This document shows positions 42,262 to 42,628 of a stretch of 42,628 nt of DNA, piece by piece. Every line of letters begins with the position of its first letter. The first letter of the stretch is position 1. The stretch spans positions 1 to 42,628 of the forward strand of contig NZ_DAIDJE010000004.1 in the NCBI RefSeq assembly GCF_027451485.1, written 5' to 3'. This DNA is from Bradyrhizobium sp. Lineage in GTDB: Bacteria > Pseudomonadota > Alphaproteobacteria > Rhizobiales > Xanthobacteraceae. Both the position numbers and the translations under genes were made by a program. Below the pieces are notes generated by a model. It saw only the letters and a program-made list of their open reading frames with translations, did no database searches and was not told the origin of the DNA.

Positions 42262-42628
42262 GGTTATTCTCCTTCGATCAGTCCGTCCTGCGGGCTTCCC
42301 ACCGCTGGCGGCTCACGTCATTGCATTTGCGAGGCTTTGCGATCTGCTCGATCGAACTCCCGTGTTTCGCTGCCGAAGAATAATACACCGCTCTCCCAAG
42401 CCGGAACCAGAATCCGACCTGAAGGAAGGCCTGAGGAAACTCCAGTAGGTCAGGCCTGTAATAATAAAGCCGCTCCTGTAATCGGCCACAGAACCGAACC
42501 TGGCTTCCGTCAAGGCGACATGCCGAATCCGCCCCGCAGGATTTCTTTCGAGGCTCTTGCAAGCAATTTCGTTAAGCTTTGGCGCTAAACTGTTTAACTG
42601 GGTCGATTCGGCATAAGCCTTCAATGGA
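42262..42628. other. Terminal intergenic stretch, no supported gene
   Basis: These 367 bases upstream of the VOC gene contain overlapping short open frames on both strands, none with recognisable motifs or good ribosome sites. An eight-base inverted repeat AGGCCTGA / TCAGGCCT (42427-42434 and 42450-42457) is present without a T-run. The VOC promoter is probably here but could not be pinpointed. Confidence 0.4.

Noticed and set aside
42278..42624. Two overlapping minus-strand frames of 94 and 103 codons at the right edge
   Set aside because: No recognised motifs, mutually overlapping, and they occupy the likely VOC promoter.
1..42628. CRISPR arrays, tRNA or rRNA genes, insertion sequences and prophage genes
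   Set aside because: No regularly spaced repeats, cloverleaf-like segments, transposase or phage proteins were seen on reading both strands.

Overview
The window is high-GC, densely coded bacterial chromosome. It looks like an alphaproteobacterium of the Bradyrhizobium / Nitrobacteraceae type. The evidence is the recG / sdhE / mfd neighbourhood, a phosphatidylcholine synthase, a UbiH/F-type ubiquinone hydroxylase, an IalB-family protein, and a NasS-NasT / nitrite transporter / NirA cluster. No rRNA, tRNA, CRISPR array, insertion sequence or phage gene was seen. Codon use looks uniform, so this reads as core and adaptive chromosome rather than an island.

Layout. 0-8.7 kb is housekeeping: the 3' part of glmS, a DUF502 membrane protein, recG (minus), then sdhE-mfd (plus, ATGA overlap) behind a strong leader hairpin. 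8.7-13.4 kb (minus) is a three-gene run: a YejA-type solute-binding protein, an adenylate-forming-enzyme homologue and a GGDEF-type protein. The last two have lost key catalytic motifs. 13.7-22.7 kb holds an IalB-family protein, hspQ, an AEC transporter, a ubiquinone hydroxylase, pcs-terC (ATGA overlap), a quinone oxidoreductase, a class III aminotransferase and rimO.

23.0-29.3 kb is the most coherent system: assimilatory nitrite reduction under NasS-NasT control. nasT and nasS overlap (GTGA). Next comes a leader of about 350 bp, then a formate/nitrite-family channel, siroheme nitrite reductase (NirA) and an FAD/NADPH reductase. That reductase carries a four-cysteine Fe-S-like domain in place of the FMN domain of CysJ. 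The leader contains two hairpins with six-base loops, ACAGAG and AACGGT, each with A at loop position 1 and G at position 4. This is the RNA shape bound by ANTAR proteins such as NasT. A sigma-54-like element lies so that transcription would start at the foot of the first hairpin. My reading is: nitrate releases NasT from NasS, NasT binds the two hairpins, and transporter-nirA-reductase expression is allowed.

29.6-42.6 kb is metabolic and transport: 5-oxoprolinase genes pxpBCA (minus), interrupted by two long bulged palindromes of which one supplies the last codons of pxpB; a divergent rraA-like / cupin pair; a secreted PheC-like protein that may be a cyclohexadienyl dehydratase rather than a transporter component; a small hypothetical; a 2-hydroxyacid dehydrogenase; a complete sugar-type ABC importer with a Tat-exported binding protein; a secreted LTXXQ-like protein with a glycine zipper; and a VOC-family protein.
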